Assembly (NCBI GenBank): GCA_019634625.1
Contig: JAHCBA010000004.1
Coordinates: 1 to 64,000, forward strand
DNA length: 64,000 nucleotides
Reading direction: 5' to 3'
Source of the DNA: Verrucomicrobiia bacterium
GTDB lineage: Bacteria; Verrucomicrobiota; Verrucomicrobiia; Limisphaerales; CAIMTB01
Under the pieces are notes generated by a model. It worked only from the letters and a program-made list of their open reading frames with translations. It was not told the DNA's origin and did no database searches. Each line of letters begins with the position of its first letter. Within the stretch, counting starts at the first letter, position 1. A program made the translations under genes and the position numbers. Below, one piece after another: positions 46,282 to 55,176 of the stretch.

Positions 46282-48123
46282 TCACACGTCCACCCTTGCC
46301 TCACCCACCCGATGCCAGGCCGCAGCAATAAACCCCAAACTCTCGTTTCCGTCATAAAGCGATCTCTCTCCGGAACGGATACTTTCAAACCGCGCACGGA
46401 CCGCCCTTTGTTCAAAAATCTCGGGTAGGCCGAGGAAAATTCTCTCATAGGCTCCAAGACCCCCAGAGGCTCTCAGCCATTCATTGAAATTGACCCACGA
46501 CCTCGGCCGGGCTTTGCGCCTTCCCCACCTATCAATGGCCCTGCCAACCACCCGGCTGACCTCCATCACAAACTGTGCACGATCTACCCTCCCATACAGA
46601 TTTGGTACCGCAATCTTCGCCAGTGCAGGATAGAGGCGCCGAAAAAGCAAATAGTACAGCCTGTGGTCATATCGCAACGCGGGGTCCAGGTTTGTCAGCC
46701 ATGGTGCAAAGGTTGAATCCATTGAAGGTAGTACCAGAACTCCAAACGCCATTAGCTGCAATTCCTGGCCGAAAATGAATTTTCTATCCCTATGCTCGCA
46801 CAAGTACCGCTCCTTCACCTGCTCCAACTTGGAAGCACCCTCTCCAACATAACCACCGAGAACCGAAAGGACCCGTTCCTTTAACCCTGCGAGACTGATC
46901 GCCATCGTGGCTCGCAGCTCATCCCGTAAGAGTGCTCCGTGATGCCTCATTCGCTTTGTCGCCTCCGCAACGATCACGTCCGCCAGGCCGTCCAGTTTGG
47001 CACGGTCCGCGTCGGTAGCCTTAAGTGTCCACCCAAGACTCCCAATCAGATTTCTGGTTAGGCGACGACCAGCAGACGCGTCAACATAGTACGATCCGCC
47101 TATCAACGCGTCGCCCAGGCAACCGGTTGTCAACGCACTGCAGTTGCGCTCCTGAAGCAGCATACCCGACCCCCACCATACCGGATTGACTAGCAGTTCA
47201 GTCTCTAAAAAGACATCCCTCAGATGCAGGTTCTCTATGGAGAATCGGCCATCCACGGCATTCAGGGTCCACGGAACTTGAAGGACTCTCGCCACCTCCT
47301 TCGCCAGATCCACCTCCACACTATCGGGATCACCGTGGGTGCATGCGACAGTATCTGCACCTAGTGCACTGAATCCGCCAAGCACAAGGCGGGAGTCCAA
47401 TCCGCCGCTCAACATTACACCCACCCTCCCTGCCAATCGCCCCAGGGTCGCCAGACTCATTCGCCAGCGCTCCGCGGCCTCGTCACCCAAATCCGCCAGC
47501 TTTCCCCCCAGGCAGTTCGACCAAGCGCTTGACCAACGGTGCACTCTTGGCGACCTACTACCCCTCAGCGATAATCTAACCATTGAACCAGGCGCGATTC
47601 GCGCCAAATTCTTGACTAATGTCCGTTCTCCCACCACGTATCCAAGAGCGTACTGCTCTGCAAAGGCTACATCGTCGATTTCCAGGCCCCAAGCCCTTGC
47701 CATTCGAAGAGAATTGCAGCACAGAACCTCGTCTGGTTTTTCACCGTAATAGAGCGGTAATGATCCGAAATCATCGCACATCAGCAAAAGCGTGCATTCC
47801 TTCGTGTCCACCAACGCGACATTGAATACTCCATGCCAGTACGCAGGATCTGGCGTCACCTCCTCATTCCAACCGCATAGCAAGTCTGCTGCTGTCAGAT
47901 AGGTTCCATCCCCGAGAACGGGTCGTCCCATCACAACCACTCCCCGTCCCGTTCTGGGGTCGAAATGCCAGTCAAATCCCTGCTGCACCCTGAATCCCTG
48001 CCAAATTCCAGCAAAGGATTCCGGCCTCGACTCCCACTCCGACCAGCGGTACCGCGCAGATGCTGGACCAAGGGGCACCACGTTAGGAGTAGTCCCAATT
48101 CTGATAAGAAATCCGGCTTTCAC
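46282..48123 (-). CDS. AsnB-like protein lacking the catalytic cysteine (1)
   Basis: The product is 613 residues. The C-terminal synthetase half has the PP-loop GVMLSGGLDSRLVLGGFSALG and a GCLGDALIGGSYY segment. The N-terminal half has a degraded glutaminase fold (FNVALVDTKECTLLLMCDDFGSLPLYYG) but starts MKAGFLIRIG with no Cys2. It therefore cannot use glutamine by the normal class II mechanism; ammonia-dependent amidation or a beta-lactam-synthetase-like reaction are options. Position in the low-GC part of the glycan locus suggests a decorating role. Confidence 0.82.
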   Translation of the reverse strand: MKAGFLIRIGTTPNVVPLGPASARYRWSEWESRPESFAGIWQGFRVQQGFDWHFDPRTGRGVVVMGRPVLGDGTYLTAADLLCGWNEEVTPDPAYWHGVFNVALVDTKECTLLLMCDDFGSLPLYYGEKPDEVLCCNSLRMARAWGLEIDDVAFAEQYALGYVVGERTLVKNLARIAPGSMVRLSLRGSRSPRVHRWSSAWSNCLGGKLADLGDEAAERWRMSLATLGRLAGRVGVMLSGGLDSRLVLGGFSALGADTVACTHGDPDSVEVDLAKEVARVLQVPWTLNAVDGRFSIENLHLRDVFLETELLVNPVWWGSGMLLQERNCSALTTGCLGDALIGGSYYVDASAGRRLTRNLIGSLGWTLKATDADRAKLDGLADVIVAEATKRMRHHGALLRDELRATMAISLAGLKERVLSVLGGYVGEGASKLEQVKERYLCEHRDRKFIFGQELQLMAFGVLVLPSMDSTFAPWLTNLDPALRYDHRLYYLLFRRLYPALAKIAVPNLYGRVDRAQFVMEVSRVVGRAIDRWGRRKARPRSWVNFNEWLRASGGLGAYERIFLGLPEIFEQRAVRARFESIRSGERSLYDGNESLGFIAAAWHRVGEARVDV

Positions 48124-48153
48124 ATGCCTCTCGCCTGACGTGCCATAGTTTTC

Positions 48154-48480
48154 CTAACGCGCTGGCAGTGCAATGTCGTCATCCCCCATGATTGCAATAA
48201 GGCGGCCCAGCGCCTCTCGAATGCCCTGGTTGAACGCCTGAGCTGGTCCTACGCGAATCCTGTTGCAGACCAAACGACAGCGCTTGTCCCCAGAAAGTCG
48301 ACTCCTCAACCCATCCACCACCCCATCGTCTGAGGCATCATCCACCACCAGTAGTTCCCAGTCCCGTATAGTCTGGTTCCGGATAGATTCAACCGCTTCC
48401 CAAACCAAGATCGGGCGATTGCAGGTTGCGATAACAACCGAAACTTCCACATGGCCAGCATTGCATGCTTTCACTATGGG
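48154..48480 (-). pseudogene. GT2 glycosyltransferase, N-terminal fragment next to an IS
   Basis: EVSVVIATCNRPILVWEAVESI, WELLVVDDASDDGVVDGL and IAIMGDDD form the first 100 residues of a GT2 fold; the frame then stops soon after DIALPAR. Whole GT2 enzymes exceed 250 residues. The upstream border is the terminal repeat of the IS at 48481, which supplies the apparent start (MLKLLLRA). Confidence 0.75.
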
Positions 48481-49796
48481 AGCGCGCAACAATAACTTGA
48501 GCATTTAAGCCTTGCAATCGAGGACGAATGGCATTCACCTCTTTGAGGTGACCGATCCCAAACTTGTGAAGCGGATTCGGCTCAAGTACCGCTCCCTGTC
48601 GGGCATGATGGATGAGCGGATGCGTCGCCAGTGGGCGGCCTCGGAGGCGGCTGACTTGGGCTGGGGAGGCGTGAGTACCGTGGCGAAGGCTACGGGGCTG
48701 GCCCGTAACACGATTATCGCGGGAACCCGTGAACTGGAGCATCGCCGAACTCACCCCGATGAGGCGATCACCGTTCGGATCCGCCGAGAGGGTGCCGGTC
48801 GTAAGCCGCTCGTCGAGACCGATCCCGACTTGCTGGCCGCCCTTTCGGCGCTGGTGGACCCTATGACTCGCGGACACCCGGAGTCGCCGCTTCTGTGGAC
48901 CTGCAAGAGTACAGCGAAGCTGGCAGCGGAGCTGCGGCGCGAGGAGCATGTGGTCAGTGAGCGAACGGTGGCGGCCCTTCTGAAGGCTTCGGGTTACAGC
49001 CTCCAGGCCAATCGCAAGACACGGGAGGGCGCGTCGCATCCGGACCGGAATGCCCAGTTCGAACACATCAGCCGGCAGGTACTTCATTTCCAGCGCGGAT
49101 CGCAACCTGTGATCTCCGTGGACACGAAAAAGAAGGAATTGGTGGGCGAATTCAAGAATCCCGGAAGGGAATGGGAAGTGAAGGGAGAGCCCACAGCGGT
49201 CAACGTGCATGACTTCCCCGATCCCAAGCACGGCAAGGCCATTCCGTATGGAGTCTATGACCTCGCGAGCAACGAGGGTTGGGTCAGTGTCGGGATTGAC
49301 CACGATACCGCCCGATTCGCCGCGGCGAGCATCCGCCGGTGGTGGCAGGAGATGGGATCTCGGAGATTCCCCGGCGCGAGCAAGTTGATGATCACCGCCG
49401 ACGGTGGTGGAAGCAACAGCAGCCGCAACCGCCTGTGGAAGGTGGCATTGCAGGAACTGGCGGATGAAATCGGCCTTCGCCTTGATGTGTGTCACTTCCC
49501 ACCTGGTACCAGCAAGTGGAACAAGATCGAGCATCGCCTTTTCAGCTTCATCACGAAGAACTGGAGAGGCCGGCCATTGACTGGATACCAAGTCATCGTG
49601 AACCTGATCGCTAACACAACCACGAAGGAGGGGTTGCTGGTTCGAGCTGCATTGGACACAACTGAATACGAGACCGGCATCACTGTGACTGACGAGGAGT
49701 TGGCACGAGTGAAGATCACGAAGTCCACGTTTCACGGCGATTGGAACTACGCGATTCATCCCCGAGTCTGAATTGATCAAGTTATTGTTGCGCGCT
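48481..49796 (+). mobile_element. ISAzo13-type insertion sequence (1316 bp)
   Basis: Perfect 19-base terminal inverted repeats (AGCGCGCAACAATAACTTG at 48481-48499 and its inverse at 49778-49796) flank one transposase gene. No clear target duplication is visible: the left flank ends ATGGG and the right begins GCCTA. It separates two GT2 glycosyltransferase reading frames on the other strand, and its ends write the last residues of one and the first of the other. Confidence 0.9.
48512..49771 (+). CDS. ISAzo13-family transposase
   Basis: The product is 419 residues. DPKLVKRIRLKYRSLSGMMDERMRRQWAA, a TGLARNTIIAGTREL helix-turn-helix and VISVDTKKKELVGEFKN (first catalytic Asp) are typical; MITADGGGSNSSRNRLWK is the second acidic site, and HFPPGTSKWNKIEHRLFSFI carries the glutamate. 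A TTG start at 48512 is required for the full-length family N-terminus; GTG 48548 is a shorter choice. The reading frame looks intact, so the element could be active. Confidence 0.92.
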   Translation: MQSRTNGIHLFEVTDPKLVKRIRLKYRSLSGMMDERMRRQWAASEAADLGWGGVSTVAKATGLARNTIIAGTRELEHRRTHPDEAITVRIRREGAGRKPLVETDPDLLAALSALVDPMTRGHPESPLLWTCKSTAKLAAELRREEHVVSERTVAALLKASGYSLQANRKTREGASHPDRNAQFEHISRQVLHFQRGSQPVISVDTKKKELVGEFKNPGREWEVKGEPTAVNVHDFPDPKHGKAIPYGVYDLASNEGWVSVGIDHDTARFAAASIRRWWQEMGSRRFPGASKLMITADGGGSNSSRNRLWKVALQELADEIGLRLDVCHFPPGTSKWNKIEHRLFSFITKNWRGRPLTGYQVIVNLIANTTTKEGLLVRAALDTTEYETGITVTDEELARVKITKSTFHGDWNYAIHPRV

Positions 49797-50781
49797 GCCT
49801 AAGCCCTTCAGGCATGGCACCCTCCCTTCTGCGCAAATACCTGGCCAGGCGCATCCCTGCACCCTTCTGCCGAAGGAACGTTGTCACCATGACCAACCGC
49901 AGATGCCACCTACCCCTCTGCCCCAGCTGCCAATGGATAGCCTCCCGGAGCATTCGATGAGTCCTCCCAAACAATCCCGCATCGAGCCCAATGACTCCCA
50001 TAGACCAAGCAAGCGTCCGAAGCCGCCATTGCACAACATCAATCTCGACCCACCGGCTACACCGCAGCGCTCGCGAAATGAGAACATATGCTTGCAGCAT
50101 ACTCACTGCCTTTCGGCGTAGATGCTTCTTACCACTGCCCTGGCTGACCCGGCCCGGCACCGAAACCCCAACCCGACACAGCGGCTCCGGCAAGTGTGCA
50201 ATGGCAACATCATGGCACCCAACCCTAACATCGTGGACATAGTCCTCCCAGGCATAGAGCGCTTCCCAGGGAGCCCCCAGAACATCACAGGACGTACGCC
50301 ACATGCAACCGGAAGTAGGCCAAGGCCTTCCAAACAACACTGCTGGTAGGATAGCATCAAAGCCCTCTGAACTCCGTCTCCGAACACCTAAAGATCCTAG
50401 ATCCGTGACTTCCTCCGCCGTGGAGTAGACCATACCCAAATTGGGTTGATCTATCAGCACTCCCAGCAACCTTTGAATCGCGTCCTCCCGAAGTTTATCA
50501 TCGGAGTCAACGTAGAGAACATGGGCTTTGTCGACCCTACTTCTCCCCGCTTCCCTAGCTGTTCCTGGACCACGATTCTTATCAAGTCGCAGCCACTCGA
50601 TGTTGAGGTCCGGATAGGTCCGTGAAATGCTATTTCTCAGTGGAGGCTCAGATGCATCGTCAACCACTATTGTCCGGCTCGGTAACACCGTTTGCCTTTC
50701 CAGGCACTCAAGAACACAAGTCAAAGCATCAACCCTGTTATAGGCCGGAACAACCACATTCAGATCTCCACGCAACTTCAT
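49777..50781 (-). CDS. GT2 glycosyltransferase with IS-derived C-terminus
   Basis: The product is 334 residues. LNVVVPAYNRVDALTCVLECL, TIVVDDASEPPL, GTAREAGRSR and HVLYVDSDDKL are the GT2 core. The final residues after MPEGLR (QRATIT) come from the IS terminal repeat, so the native C-terminus is altered, but the catalytic domain is complete. It probably still works. Confidence 0.85.
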   Translation of the reverse strand: MKLRGDLNVVVPAYNRVDALTCVLECLERQTVLPSRTIVVDDASEPPLRNSISRTYPDLNIEWLRLDKNRGPGTAREAGRSRVDKAHVLYVDSDDKLREDAIQRLLGVLIDQPNLGMVYSTAEEVTDLGSLGVRRRSSEGFDAILPAVLFGRPWPTSGCMWRTSCDVLGAPWEALYAWEDYVHDVRVGCHDVAIAHLPEPLCRVGVSVPGRVSQGSGKKHLRRKAVSMLQAYVLISRALRCSRWVEIDVVQWRLRTLAWSMGVIGLDAGLFGRTHRMLREAIHWQLGQRGRWHLRLVMVTTFLRQKGAGMRLARYLRRREGAMPEGLRQRATIT

Positions 50782-50863
50782 ACTAGGGCAAAATCGGCCC
50801 GGCTTTCAGTATCTCAAGAGATTTGCAAATGCGCGCATTCGTTTGCTCTTAGCAGTCGCATAT

Positions 50864-51757
50864 CTAACTACGCAGCATTTCGGAACTAATACGGGTGATT
50901 TTCCCAGGAAATGACGCAAGCAGCCCTCTCTGCATCTCTACTAAGTTCGTCCCAGCTACTATCCGCAGAGCCTGGTCTTCTACAAGACGCCTTTGCACTC
51001 TTTCGTCTGACAAATCATTGTTTTGCAGATCTAGGGGTACACTTATCCCAGCCCCTATTGACTCGATGTAGTCCAAGTATTTTGCTTCTCCACCATTTTG
51101 GCATATGGCATTCGACCACTTAACCCAAACAGAGGGAATTCTGTACGCATTGGCGACAATTAATCCGTGCAAACTAGAGCTAACAATTAGTGAACAGCAA
51201 GCAATTTCATCAATTACACTCACCGGATCCTGCGTAACTTCGATCAAGCGCCATTGGGAAGGCAATTGTGATTTCCTGATAGCTTCCAGTTCCATGAAAT
51301 GGGGCACAACCCCAACCTCCCATTTACGCACTCCTGGAGCAGGCCAATAGATGGGCGCAAGCAGAGCTGGATCGCCAAAGGAAATTGCCTGAGAGCGATC
51401 AATTGCCCCATTCTTTAATAGCCATTCTTGTGTGATATAGCCACGTACCGCCAGCACGGTCGCGCCTCGGCTTTCCATTGAATCATGGAAGGTCTTGATC
51501 CCAGAACCCCAGACTACACAGTTCGGCCGAGCACGACGTATAATACTCCCGATTCCGAGCAACACCGGCCTTGTCTCGCACGCAGTGCTTGGCCTAGACC
51601 ACCTAACGCGTCTTCCAGAAATCTTTTCAATTATGCGCTTAGATAGTAGATCTCCGAAGTTCTCGTAGCCCAACTGCCGCTGGATCTTCTCTGATGCCCA
51701 GTACAAGCGAATTGGTTGCCGCATCATTTGCCAAAGCCTGGCTATCCAATTTTGCAT
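50864..51757 (-). CDS. Polysaccharide pyruvyl transferase-like protein
   Basis: The product is 297 residues. GYENFGDLLSKRIIEKISG matches the N-terminal G-N-x-GD pattern of PF04230, LGIGSIIRRARPNCVVWGSGI follows, and the C-terminal SLIVSSSLHGLIVANAYRIPSVWV carries the family's S-x-R-x-H/SSLHG motif. The family ketal-links pyruvate to sugars. Codon use is AT-richer than in neighbours: a 60-base sample at 51181-51240 is about 38% GC. MQNWIARLWQ (51757) overlaps the Wzt stop region closely (27 bases apart). Confidence 0.8.
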   Translation of the reverse strand: MQNWIARLWQMMRQPIRLYWASEKIQRQLGYENFGDLLSKRIIEKISGRRVRWSRPSTACETRPVLLGIGSIIRRARPNCVVWGSGIKTFHDSMESRGATVLAVRGYITQEWLLKNGAIDRSQAISFGDPALLAPIYWPAPGVRKWEVGVVPHFMELEAIRKSQLPSQWRLIEVTQDPVSVIDEIACCSLIVSSSLHGLIVANAYRIPSVWVKWSNAICQNGGEAKYLDYIESIGAGISVPLDLQNNDLSDERVQRRLVEDQALRIVAGTNLVEMQRGLLASFPGKITRISSEMLRS

Positions 51758-51783
51758 GTGGGTCGCTGTATACAATTGGTGCA

Positions 51784-53193
51784 TCAGATACCGGATGTCC
51801 CGCCTTCGACTGCTATTAAGTTGTGTGATGGTGAACACTCATGCCCTTGTTTGTATTCCCAACGGTGCTCTACCATGCAGCAACAGTTTTTGCGGCTTGG
51901 AGTTCTACCTGATTTGTAGAACACCGAACCAGCGACCTCAAGTTGCCTCCCGATCTCTATTCGATCGAGAACCCTTCCATTCTCCTGTAGCGCCAGTGCG
52001 AGTCTGTACCTTCCAGGAAGCAGTGGTAGCACCGGCATCGAACATGTGAGGCTACCTTCCCCGATAGCCGTGGGTACCGTGGCTCCTACATAGCAGGTCG
52101 AAAGACTTATGATTCCTATATTGTTGTCGTCATAGATTGTTATTGCAACATCAAGGTTGCAGACCGTCCTTTCACTACTATAGCCTACTCTTATGGACAA
52201 TGGGGCACCCGCAAGAATAATCTTGTCGCCTCCTGACTCGCCGGCCAGAAGTTCGATGCTAGTAGCTCTTAATTTTGAATGCTCTCGTCTAGTGGATTCT
52301 AGATGCTTGCTGAAATTGGTGTCATTCACGGAGTTTGAGTAGCAGTCTAGGCATCTTTCAACGGCACCGTCGAAGATTATTGTTCCGCTTCCGATCAACA
52401 AGCCTCGGTTGCAGAGTGCTCGGACCGCTCCAAGATTGTGACTTACAAACAAAACAGTCCGTCCCAATACCGCGATATCTTGCATTTTTCCCAAACACTT
52501 AGTTTGGAATTCCGCATCCCCTACCGCCAGCACCTCATCGACGATCAGAACTTCTGGTTCAAGGTGGGCCGCCACTGCGAACGCCAGTCTCACCCGCATC
52601 CCGCTCGAGTACCGCTTCACGGGCGTATCGATGAACTTCTCCACGCCGGAGAAGTCCACGATTTCATCGAACCTGGCATCCACCTCCCGTTTCTTCATGC
52701 CAAGAATCGTTCCGTTCAAATAGACATTTTCACGCCCCGTCAGGTCCGGGTGGAATCCCGTGCCAACCTCCAGCAGGCTTCCCACCCGGCCGTACACCGT
52801 GGCCCGGCCCGAGGTGGGTTCGGTGATGCGGGAGAGGATCTTCAGCAGGGTGGACTTGCCCGCCCCGTTGCGTCCGATAATCCCCAGCACCTCGCCGTGC
52901 TTGACCTCGAACGAGACGTCCTTGAGGGCCCAAATGATGTCTGAGGGGTCGTTGTTGGTGGTGGGTTGGTGGGTATTGGCGGTTGGGTCCTGGGTACCTC
53001 CCGGTTGGGTTGGCGGATTGGAATCTTGGGAGAGGTCATCAAAGCGGCTCAACTTGCGGAGATTCCGAAAGTTGCGCAACGGCGCCCTCACGAAGGAGGC
53101 CATGGCCCCCAGCAGCGTCTCATGACGCTGTTCCTCCTGCCCGATGCGGTAGGCCTTGCTAAGATTCTCGACGCGGATGGCGATATTGCTCAT
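51784..53193 (-). CDS. wzt: Polysaccharide ABC exporter ATPase with glycan-binding C-terminus
   Basis: The product is 469 residues. Walker A GRNGAGKST is at 107-115, the YSSGMRVRLAFAVAAHLEPEVLIVDEVLAVGD segment gives signature and Walker B, and the switch His is in VSHN. Residues 55-84 are a low-complexity insert (PTQPGGTQDPTANTHQPTTN) read from a CAACC-rich tract. Residues after about 330 form the Wzt C-terminal beta domain that selects the finished glycan. Base composition changes sharply inside the gene near 52540. It works with the permease at 54122. Confidence 0.92.
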   Translation of the reverse strand: MSNIAIRVENLSKAYRIGQEEQRHETLLGAMASFVRAPLRNFRNLRKLSRFDDLSQDSNPPTQPGGTQDPTANTHQPTTNNDPSDIIWALKDVSFEVKHGEVLGIIGRNGAGKSTLLKILSRITEPTSGRATVYGRVGSLLEVGTGFHPDLTGRENVYLNGTILGMKKREVDARFDEIVDFSGVEKFIDTPVKRYSSGMRVRLAFAVAAHLEPEVLIVDEVLAVGDAEFQTKCLGKMQDIAVLGRTVLFVSHNLGAVRALCNRGLLIGSGTIIFDGAVERCLDCYSNSVNDTNFSKHLESTRREHSKLRATSIELLAGESGGDKIILAGAPLSIRVGYSSERTVCNLDVAITIYDDNNIGIISLSTCYVGATVPTAIGEGSLTCSMPVLPLLPGRYRLALALQENGRVLDRIEIGRQLEVAGSVFYKSGRTPSRKNCCCMVEHRWEYKQGHECSPSHNLIAVEGGTSGI

Positions 53194-53202
53194 TCCAGTG
53201 AA

Positions 53203-53237
53203 GAAAGCAGAAAGCAGAAAGTAGAAAGCAGAAATTG
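53203..53237. repeat. 7-bp tandem tract (GCAGAAA, 5 units)
   Basis: GCAGAAA-type units lie directly before the wzt start codon on the minus strand. Equivalent short tracts are at 53643-53676 and 54094-54121, each bordering a four-helix-bundle gene. Confidence 0.8.
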
Positions 53238-53277
53238 GCCAATCATGAAGGTATTGATGGAGTGGCTTTAGGGCACT

Positions 53278-53643
53278 TCATCGACTTGCCTTGGTTCTAT
53301 TGATCATTGTGGTGAGGATTGCAATCAGCTCTGAGGCTTCTCTCTCCAGCGGCTGCGTGCTGTCAGGATCTACTCCGCACTCTTCACGAAGGAGTTCCAA
53401 CCAGAGCTGGCTTTCGTCGGCTTCCTGGAGTGCGCCTCCGAGTTTCGAAGCGAATTCCTCATTGGACCGTGCGCGGGAGGCCTCGCGCACCTGTGCAGCC
53501 ACCGATGTTCCCGAGCGCAGCAGTTGCTTCCCGATCACTCGCAGTTCCTCCCTTCCCTTGGGAAGACCCACAAATAGCCGGATCGCCCCTGCCGCAAATC
53601 GCTTCGTACGTCCCCGAAACTCCTCCGGCAACCGGCCACTCAC
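53278..53643 (-). CDS. Four-helix-bundle protein, copy A
   Basis: The product is 121 residues, the full length for the TIGR02436/S23-type four-helix-bundle family. RTKRFAAGAIRLFVGLPKG, VIGKQLLRSGTSVAAQVREASRARS and a QEADESQLWLELL segment are conserved. It lies between the Wzt and Wzm genes and is about 95% identical to copy B. No function is established for free-standing members; some relatives (Avd) are partners of diversity-generating reverse transcriptases, but no reverse transcriptase is present here. Confidence 0.88.
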   Translation of the reverse strand: MSGRLPEEFRGRTKRFAAGAIRLFVGLPKGREELRVIGKQLLRSGTSVAAQVREASRARSNEEFASKLGGALQEADESQLWLELLREECGVDPDSTQPLEREASELIAILTTMINRTKASR

Positions 53644-53676
53644 AAAAGCAGAAAGCAGAAACTAGAAAGCAGAAAT
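53643..53676. repeat. 7-bp tandem tract (GCAGAAA/CTAGAAA, 4-5 units)
   Basis: GCAGAAA-type units mark the boundary between four-helix-bundle copies A and B. Confidence 0.75.
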
Positions 53677-53718
53677 TGGATGATCATGATGGCTTTGATG
53701 GAGTGGCTTTGGGGCACT

Positions 53719-54084
53719 TCATCGACCTGCCTTGGTTCTATTGATCATTGTGGTGAGGATTGCAATCAGCTCTGAGGCTTCCTTCTCCAGCGGCTCAGTG
53801 CTGTCAGGATCCACTCCGCACTCTTCACGGAGGAGTTCCAACCAGAGCTGGCTTTCGTCAGCTTCCTGGAGTGCGCCTCCGAGTTTTGACGCGAACTCCT
53901 CATGAGACCGGGCACGGGATGCTTCCCTGACGTGCGCGGCGACCGACGTCGCAGAACGCAACAACTGCCTTCCGATCACACGCAGTTCTTCCCTTCCTTT
54001 GGGCATGCCGACGAACAGACGGATCGCCCCTGCCGCAAATCGCTTCGTACGTCCCCGAAACTCCTCCGGCAACCGTCCACTCAT
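53719..54084 (-). CDS. Four-helix-bundle protein, copy B
   Basis: The product is 121 residues, with only a handful of differences from copy A (for example SATSVAAHVREA for SGTSVAAQVREA). The genes repeat at a 441-base interval including the flanking sequence ending in GCAGAAA heptads. ATG 54084 begins MSGRLPEEF; the longer frame upstream is heptad sequence. Confidence 0.88.
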   Translation of the reverse strand: MSGRLPEEFRGRTKRFAAGAIRLFVGMPKGREELRVIGRQLLRSATSVAAHVREASRARSHEEFASKLGGALQEADESQLWLELLREECGVDPDSTEPLEKEASELIAILTTMINRTKAGR

Positions 54085-54093
54085 AACTTTTTC

Positions 54094-54121
54094 TGCTTTC
54101 TGCTTTCTACTTTCTGCTTTT
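54094..54121. repeat. 7-bp tandem tract (TTTCTGC/TTTCTAC, 4 units)
   Basis: TTTCTGC-type units (the complement of GCAGAAA) separate copy B from the stop of the wzm gene. Confidence 0.75.
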
Positions 54122-54964
54122 CTAAGCGACGTCAGCAAACACCCTCTCCGTCCTTCGAAAATACATCGCTCCCGCGACGAAGCACAAGGTCGCCGACAGG
54201 CCACCCATGCCGATGAGATCCCAGGGCATGGGGCCGGTGTTTAGAATGGCGGCCCGGAAGCCTTCGATGACGCCCGCCATGGGGTACAGACCATACCAGA
54301 GCCGGAACTCCTCGGGGATCTTGGAAGCGGGCCAGACGACAGGGGCGGCGTACTGCAGTAGGGTGACCGCAAAGCCCATGGCGTGACGAACGTCCCGGAA
54401 TTGAATGGCCAGGGCGGAGAGGCCCATGCCGATGCCCGCCGAGGTCAGGATCATCAGAAGAATGGGTATGGGAAGCAACAGCACATTGGCCGACGGCACA
54501 ATCCCGTACCAGACCATGAGCAGGGCCAGCAGGCTCGAGGCGATCGCAAAATCGACCAGCTTGGAAAGGACAGGAACGAGAGGTATGAACACTCGTGGAA
54601 AATACACCTTAGTGAACAGGCCTGTGCCGCTGATCAGACTGCCGGTTGAACCTGTCAGCGAATTGGCAAAGTAGGTCCATGGCAGCAGGGCGGCGAAGCT
54701 GAAGATCGGGTACGGCACACCATCGCTGGGCACCCCGATGAGGCGGCCGAAGATGATGGAGAAGACCACCATCGAGAAGAACGGCGTCAGCACCGCCCAG
54801 GCGATGCCCAGCACAGTCTGCTTGTAGAGAACCGTGACGTCCCGCAGGACGAGGAAGTACAGGAGGTCCCGGTACTCCTTGACCTCCCGCCAGTCAATCA
54901 GGCGCCAGCCCTTGCGGGGTTCGATGATGACGATGGGGGTGTCGGCTGATGCGGAGGGGGGCAT
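54122..54964 (-). CDS. wzm: Polysaccharide ABC exporter permease
   Basis: The product is 280 residues of the ABC-2 (Wzm/TagG) family. LLYFLVLRDVTVLYKQTVLGIAW is the characteristic amphipathic lead and first helix; six hydrophobic segments follow, with SLTGSTGSLISGTGLFTKVYFPR and NPMAGVIEGFRAA-like LYPMAGVIEGFRAAIL near the end. With Wzt it exports undecaprenol-linked glycan. Two four-helix-bundle genes are inserted between the exporter's two genes, which are usually adjacent. Confidence 0.93.
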   Translation of the reverse strand: MPPSASADTPIVIIEPRKGWRLIDWREVKEYRDLLYFLVLRDVTVLYKQTVLGIAWAVLTPFFSMVVFSIIFGRLIGVPSDGVPYPIFSFAALLPWTYFANSLTGSTGSLISGTGLFTKVYFPRVFIPLVPVLSKLVDFAIASSLLALLMVWYGIVPSANVLLLPIPILLMILTSAGIGMGLSALAIQFRDVRHAMGFAVTLLQYAAPVVWPASKIPEEFRLWYGLYPMAGVIEGFRAAILNTGPMPWDLIGMGGLSATLCFVAGAMYFRRTERVFADVA

Positions 54965-54968
54965 AGGG

Positions 54969-55080
54969 AAACCTGAAAGGGCAAAGCAGAAATTGAAAAG
55001 CAGAAATTGAAAAGCAGAAAGCAGAAAGCAGAAAGCAGAAATTGGAAACCTGAGGCCTGAAACCTGAGACCTGATAGCTA
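54969..55080. repeat. 7-bp tandem tracts (GCAGAAA then CCTGAAA/CCTGAGA)
   Basis: GCAGAAA units and AATTGAAA variants, then CCTGAGG, CCTGAAA, CCTGAGA and CCTGATA. The two heptad types adjoin here in the same stretch. Confidence 0.8.
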
Positions 55081-55176
55081 ATGGTGAAGATCGAAGAGCT
55101 GAGGGATTCGGTGGCTGCGCTGATGGCTGACGGTCGGACGGTTCGGTCGGGGCTGGGAAGCGTTCGAGAATCTACC

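Noticed and set aside
53278-54084. Diversity-generating retroelement accessory (Avd-like) genes
   Set aside because: Four-helix-bundle proteins resemble Avd, but there is no reverse transcriptase, template repeat or variable repeat in the window.
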